DNA of 64,000 nt from Roseateles toxinivorans. Its GTDB lineage: Bacteria; Pseudomonadota; Gammaproteobacteria; Burkholderiales; Burkholderiaceae_C. Below are positions 59,716 through 64,000 of this stretch, one piece after another. Position 1 is the stretch's first letter; every line of letters starts with the position of its first letter. The notes under the pieces are model-generated. The model was not told the DNA's origin. It made no database searches and saw nothing but the letters and a program-made list of their open reading frames with translations. The stretch covers positions 1-64,000 of the forward strand of contig NZ_SNXS01000010.1 of the NCBI RefSeq assembly GCF_004362525.1. The letters run 5' to 3'. The translations under genes and the position numbers were made by a program.

Positions 59716-62388
59716 TCAAGGCATCAAGGCCCGCCGCCTCGCTTCCAGGATCGCGTCCTCGCGGGTGCGCACACCCAGTTTGGAGAAGATCGCCTTCAGG
59801 TGGTGCTTGACGGTTTCGGGCGACAGCAGCAGGTTCTTGGCGATCAGCTTGGTCGTGTGGTCCTTGGCCAGCTCGCACAGCACATCGACCTCGCGTGGCG
59901 TCAGCGGGCTGGCCGCCGCGCCCAGCGCACGGGTGCGGAAGCGCTGCTCCCAGGTTCGCACCAGCGTCTGCGCCCACTGCACCTCGGGCACATGGCCTGC
60001 GGCCGGCGTGCCGGAGAGCCAGACGCGCACCTGGGCGATCAGCTCGGCGCCGAAGTCCAGGCAGGGCTGGACGGCGCCACTGCGTGCGGCCAGGGCCAGC
60101 GCCTGCAACAGCGCGCGCTGCGCGCCGGCAGCGTCACCCAGCAATTCGCGCGCGCGGGCGGCCATCAGGTGGGCGCACAGCTCGGACAGTCGATGGCCGG
60201 AGCGCCGGGCCGAAGCCAGCAGCGCCGCAGCAACCCCATTGGCCGCCGTCGCATCACCCAGCCCCATCTGCACAAAGAAGCTGGCCCGCGCCAGCGCCTC
60301 GACCGAGATCCAGGGCAGGGCGAAGGGCTCCTGGGCCAGGACCCACAGCTCGTCGAGCTTGACCCGTTCCGCAAGGGCCTGGGCACCGGCCACATCGCCC
60401 AGCCGTGCCAGCAGCTCCACCTGCGCGGCCCCGGCCAGCACCTCCAGATGCGGCAGGTTCTCCTCGAAGGCGAGGTGACGGGCGCTCTCCAGCAGCTCCA
60501 TCGCACGATCGGCATGGCCCAAGGCGAACTCGCACAGCGCGGTCTCCACATGGCCGGCATGCAGCACCTCCAGCAGCCGTGTCGGCTCCCAGGGCGCCAT
60601 CGCCGAGAAATGCTCCAGCGCCGCCTCGGTCTCGCCGCGCAGCCGGGCGATATGGCCCAGGAGGCTGCTGACCAGCCGGCTCAGCGAGCCCTGGCGAAAG
60701 TTGAGGAAGTTGGCGTCCTGCTGCAGCGACTGGCGAATGTCACGCTCGGCCTGCTCCAGGTCGCCGCGGGCCAGCGCGCTGCGGGCGTGATAGGTCCAGA
60801 TCCAGGGGCTGTTGTAGGTGTAGGCGCCGCTGGCGAACACCTCCTCGACCTCGCGTATGCGGCGCTCGCAGCGCTCGACCGGGCCGTAGCGGTGCAGGAA
60901 GAAGATCTCGATCGGCACCGTGCAGCCCAGTGGCCGCTGGTCCTGGCCGGCATGGTTGCGCGCCAGCTGCCGCGCCTGCTCCAGCACCGACCAGGGCGAG
61001 AAGCGCAGATGGTGCTCGGCCGGGTTCATCTGCATCATGCAGCGCGAGACCTCGAGGTCGAAGCGGGCCGGATCATCGGGGCCGGTGTCGGCCTCACGGA
61101 TCTGTTGCTCCAGCCGCTCGAACTCCAGTGCCGCGCTGGCCGGATCGGCCTCCAGCACCTGCTGCACCAGCTGCAGCAGGCGCAGGCGAGGGCGCTTGCG
61201 TATCGTCGCCTCGGGCAGCTGCTGCAGTAACAGGCGCGAGCGGACGGCGCCCTCGTTGGCAACGAGCAGAAAGCCCCCCGCCTCCTCGATCAGGTCGGCG
61301 CCCATGTCCAGCCGCCCGCCGGCCACTGCATGGGCCACCGCCTCGTGCAGCTGGCCGCGCTCGGCCAGGTGCCGCGCGGCGCGCAGATGCTGGCCGGCCA
61401 TGCGGCCCGGTGCGCTCAGCTCGGCGGCATCGACCAGATAGTCGCGCAGCAGCGGATGCAAGCGAGCCGACCAGGGGGTCTCCTCGACCACGGCAATCGG
61501 CTTGATGCGCGCCAGCTGCTGTATCAGGGCCAGCCCGTCATCGCGGCCGCGCAGCGCGTTGGCGCTGGCCACGTCGACCGTGTCCAGCACCGCCACATCG
61601 CCGAGGAACTCGAGCATCGCCGGCGGCAAGGTCGCCAGCACCTCCTCGGCCAGATAGTCGAAGATCTGGCGGCGCGGGATCTTGGCACGGGCGTCCACCG
61701 TCCAGTCGGTGGTGGAAGCGCCTCCGCTGGCGCGCAGCCGGGCCAGTTGCAGCGCGAACGGCCAGCCGTCGGCATAGGCGGCCACCTGCTGTGCGGCGGC
61801 CTCGGGCAAGGCGTCGCCCAGCAGCAGCACCGACTCGTCGCGGGTGAAGCGCAGCAGCTCGGCATCGACCAGACGCACCTTGCCGGCCAGCTGCAACCGG
61901 GTCAGGTGTTGATGGGGGGCCTCGCGGCTGGCCAGCACGATGCCCACATTGGGCGGCGCGGCCAGGGCCATTTCCTCGACGATGTCGTCCACGGCGACGC
62001 TGGACGCGCATTCGTAGTCGTCGATGCAGATCAAGAGTGGCTCGCGCAGCTCGGCCAGGCGGAGTGCCGGCGGCGAAGCCTGGGTCGTGCCGCGGTCCAA
62101 GGTGCAGCGGCCCAGCGCGGCCAGCAGGTTCTCGGCGAACAGCGCCGGGTCCTTGTCGCGCTCATCACAGTTCAGCCAGGCCACCTGCGCGCCTTCGCGG
62201 CGCTTCTGCTCGGCCAGCTGGGCCAGCACGGTGGTCTTGCCAAAGCCGGCCGGGGCACTGAGCAGGGTCAGCCGCGCCGAGCTGGGCGCGGCGGCCAGCA
62301 GTCGATCCATCACGCGCTGGCGCCACAGGGCCTCGTCGACATGCACGATGGGCTCGAAGCGCAGGGCGGGGTCGGCGGACAGGGTCAT
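59716..62388 (-). CDS. LAL/MalT-type LuxR-family ATP-dependent regulator (890 aa)
   Basis: Large signal-integrating activator: P-loop near residues 40-52 (LLSAPAGFGKTTVLAQLAE), Walker B LLICIDDYE, the STAND/NACHT-like arm, a long TPR-like helical region (about 400-800, e.g. LARGDLEQAERDIRQSLQQD), and a C-terminal LuxR HTH (about 825-885: LTPREVDVLCELAKDHTTKL, NLLLSPETVKHHLKAIFSKL). MalT-class proteins bind an inducer and ATP, then activate. It is divergent from a TonB-dependent receptor, its probable target. The ATG at 62388 is used; a frame extends upstream without support. Confidence 0.88.
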   Translation of the reverse strand: MTLSADPALRFEPIVHVDEALWRQRVMDRLLAAAPSSARLTLLSAPAGFGKTTVLAQLAEQKRREGAQVAWLNCDERDKDPALFAENLLAALGRCTLDRGTTQASPPALRLAELREPLLICIDDYECASSVAVDDIVEEMALAAPPNVGIVLASREAPHQHLTRLQLAGKVRLVDAELLRFTRDESVLLLGDALPEAAAQQVAAYADGWPFALQLARLRASGGASTTDWTVDARAKIPRRQIFDYLAEEVLATLPPAMLEFLGDVAVLDTVDVASANALRGRDDGLALIQQLARIKPIAVVEETPWSARLHPLLRDYLVDAAELSAPGRMAGQHLRAARHLAERGQLHEAVAHAVAGGRLDMGADLIEEAGGFLLVANEGAVRSRLLLQQLPEATIRKRPRLRLLQLVQQVLEADPASAALEFERLEQQIREADTGPDDPARFDLEVSRCMMQMNPAEHHLRFSPWSVLEQARQLARNHAGQDQRPLGCTVPIEIFFLHRYGPVERCERRIREVEEVFASGAYTYNSPWIWTYHARSALARGDLEQAERDIRQSLQQDANFLNFRQGSLSRLVSSLLGHIARLRGETEAALEHFSAMAPWEPTRLLEVLHAGHVETALCEFALGHADRAMELLESARHLAFEENLPHLEVLAGAAQVELLARLGDVAGAQALAERVKLDELWVLAQEPFALPWISVEALARASFFVQMGLGDATAANGVAAALLASARRSGHRLSELCAHLMAARARELLGDAAGAQRALLQALALAARSGAVQPCLDFGAELIAQVRVWLSGTPAAGHVPEVQWAQTLVRTWEQRFRTRALGAAASPLTPREVDVLCELAKDHTTKLIAKNLLLSPETVKHHLKAIFSKLGVRTREDAILEARRRALMP

Positions 62389-62565
62389 GACGGTTGATTG
62401 TGCATGGCACCCCCATGGGCCGACGTGCGAATAGCGGCCGGGTTTGCCCCATCCCCCGTTTTTGCCGCCCGTGCCCCCCGCCGTTTGCGTTGCGGCTGTG
62501 AGGGCGGTCGCCGAGACTTGATCCATCCCAAAGCCACTCCCTCACACTCTCCAAAGGACTCTCGC
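62389..62565. other. Divergent control region, LAL regulator / TonB receptor
   Basis: The 177-bp gap has no gene. It is C-rich and contains GGTTGATTGTGCATGGCACC near 62393-62412; AAAGGA (62553-62558) is the receptor ribosome-binding site. A MalT-like activator would bind here, but no known MalT-type box (GGATGA-like) is seen. Confidence 0.4.
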
Positions 62566-64000
62566 ATGAAGCACGCGACGCAAGCCCGCCACCGGCTCAC
62601 GCCGGTCACCCTGGCCGCGCTGACCCTGGCCAGCACGGCCGCCTGGAGCCAGAGCAGCGAGCCGCCGGCCGCTGCCGACCCCGCCAAGCTGGAGACCGTG
62701 GTCGTCAGTGCGCAGCGCCGGCTCGAACGCCTTCAGGATGTGCCCGCAGCGGTGAAGGCCTTCTCGTCCAAGCAGATCGAGAACATGGGCATCAGCAGCA
62801 CGCAGGACTTCGTGAACCTGACGCCGAATATGTCCTTCGACAACTCGTTCACCTACGGCAACTCCTTTGTCGTGCTGCGCGGCGTGACCCAGATCAACAA
62901 TGCCGACTCGCCGGTGGCTGTGGTGGTGGATGGCGTGCCGCAGAACAACCAGAAGCAGCTGAAGATGAATCTGTTCGACGTCGAACGGATCGAGGTGCTG
63001 AAGGGCCCGCAGGGCGCGCTGTACGGCCGCAACGCGATCGGCGGGGCGATCAATATCGAGACCAAGGCGCCCGGCAACAAGCTGGAGGGCTTTGTCGGCC
63101 TGGAGCTGGGCAACGGCGGCGCGCGTGAGCTGTCGGGTGGTGTCAGCGGCGCGCTGGTGCCGGACACGGCGATGTTCCGCGTCGTCGCGCAGACCAAGAG
63201 CACGGACGGCCTGATCACCAACACCTTCAGCGGCGCCAAGGTCGATGCCGTCGATCACGACAACTCGCTGCGCGCCAAGCTCTTGCTGAAGGCCGGCACC
63301 GGCCTTCAGGTCGATCTGCGCGCCAACGTGATCGACTACAGCGCCGGCGCCACCTGGGACAGCATCGTCACGGGCAGCAATCCGGCCACCATACTGGCAC
63401 CGCGCTCCAACATCCTGGGCACCACCGAGGGCCATACCGATGACTTCAGCGCCAAGGTCCAGTACGAGCTGAATGTCGGCACCTTGACGGCCATCACCGG
63501 CTACACCAAGCTGACCGAGCGCTACCGCGGTGATGTCGATTTCTCCAACCCGACCGACTCGCCCGGCGGCTTTCTGGGCCTGGGCTTCCAGGCCGGTCAG
63601 GGCCAGAACCTGGGTGTGCGCATGGCCAGCCAGGAGCTGCGCCTGACCTCGCCGGACGACCAGGCCGTGCGCTGGATTGGCGGCGTCTACTATCTGGACA
63701 CCAAGCGCGATCTGGAGACACGCGCCTTCGTCGATGTCGACGGCTCGACCGGCCAGTGGGACGAGGCCGGCAAGACCATCGTCCACCTGCAGGAGTCCAA
63801 CCACAACCGCGCCTCGGCCCTGTTCGGCCAGGTCGATGTGGACCTCAGCAAGCAACTGACCCTGTCCAGCGCGCTGCGCTACGACCGCGACCAGCGGGAG
63901 CAGACAAATGTGCTCAACGGCGCCGTGCGCTCGGCCAGCTACTCGAAGTGGCAGCCCAAGTTCACCCTGACACAGAAGTTCAGCCGCGACACCTTGGCCT
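62566..64000 (+). CDS. TonB-dependent receptor, 5' part (478+ aa, cut by window end)
   Basis: Outer-membrane receptor, continuing beyond base 64000. Signal peptide of about 29 residues (LTPVTLAALTLASTAAWSQS), TonB-box-like LETVVVSAQRR, plug domain (about 45-170: DVPAAVKAFSSKQIENMGIS, VAVVVDGVP, VERIEVLKGPQGALYGRNAI), then beta-barrel strands from about 175. The plug resembles that of sphingomonad-type receptors for small organic molecules more than siderophore receptors, but this is an impression. ATG at 62566 has AAAGGA upstream. Likely controlled by the divergent LAL regulator. Confidence 0.9.
   Translation, partial: MKHATQARHRLTPVTLAALTLASTAAWSQSSEPPAAADPAKLETVVVSAQRRLERLQDVPAAVKAFSSKQIENMGISSTQDFVNLTPNMSFDNSFTYGNSFVVLRGVTQINNADSPVAVVVDGVPQNNQKQLKMNLFDVERIEVLKGPQGALYGRNAIGGAINIETKAPGNKLEGFVGLELGNGGARELSGGVSGALVPDTAMFRVVAQTKSTDGLITNTFSGAKVDAVDHDNSLRAKLLLKAGTGLQVDLRANVIDYSAGATWDSIVTGSNPATILAPRSNILGTTEGHTDDFSAKVQYELNVGTLTAITGYTKLTERYRGDVDFSNPTDSPGGFLGLGFQAGQGQNLGVRMASQELRLTSPDDQAVRWIGGVYYLDTKRDLETRAFVDVDGSTGQWDEAGKTIVHLQESNHNRASALFGQVDVDLSKQLTLSSALRYDRDQREQTNVLNGAVRSASYSKWQPKFTLTQKFSRDTLA

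Overview
The window comes from a high-GC chromosome with the gene content of a betaproteobacterium, most likely Burkholderiales of the Rubrivivax/Roseateles/Leptothrix kind. The evidence is an abundant Bug-type binding protein, a QseBC-HtrA-like unit, a FecR/CHASE2-kinase pair and strong G/C third-position bias. This placement is inferred from gene families only; no rRNA, tRNA or CRISPR array was seen.

Bases 1-6592 are an integron. A tyrosine recombinase of the IntI type (5345-6592) reads rightward. On its left lies an array of at least nine complete gene cassettes plus a partial one at the window edge, nearly all with genes on the minus strand, separated by nine recognisable attC sites. The cassettes carry small membrane proteins, an Imm52-like immunity protein, a HAD phosphatase, a zinc-ribbon protein, and a HigB/HigA-like toxin-antitoxin pair. 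A LexA-type box lies upstream of intI. The array is less GC-rich than the rest of the window, as expected for acquired DNA.

Bases 6628-16660 hold a fumarylacetoacetase-family hydrolase, a serine beta-lactamase-fold hydrolase, a pirin and a TetR regulator. The TetR gene is divergent from a MexEF-OprN-like RND efflux operon, which has a possible leader ORF and a hairpin in front of it. A 243-bp imperfect palindrome closes that block.

Bases 16962-23950 are a LysR regulator facing an operon for aldarate/hydroxy-acid catabolism: D-malate/tartrate dehydrogenase, Bug binding protein, galactarate-dehydratase-like enzyme, semialdehyde dehydrogenase and HpcH/HpaI aldolase. A TGTAGTT-N11-AACTACA palindrome sits between regulator and operon. 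Bases 24052-31408 carry a MASE3-GGDEF-EAL protein, a QseBC-like two-component system, an HtrA protease preceded by four 11-bp-spaced direct repeats, and a divergent MurA-like enolpyruvyl transferase.

Bases 31418-42861 hold a periplasmic binding-protein-like gene, a 1388-residue SNF2 helicase, a CHASE2 hybrid kinase with its LysM-FecR partner, and a chemoreceptor. Bases 42992-47725 encode a three-gene 2-oxoacid:acceptor oxidoreductase with a GltD-like Fe-S flavoprotein. Then come a SET-domain protein, a small conserved protein, and a lone acetolactate synthase large subunit divergent from an Lrp-type regulator.

Bases 51356-58836 are a peptide ABC transporter with two binding proteins (A-A-B-C-D-F). 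The second binding-protein gene and the permease/ATPase genes are bracketed by two inverted copies of a composite palindromic repeat. The window ends with a small secreted-type protein lacking an obvious start codon, a MalT/LAL-type LuxR regulator, and the first 478 codons of a TonB-dependent receptor.
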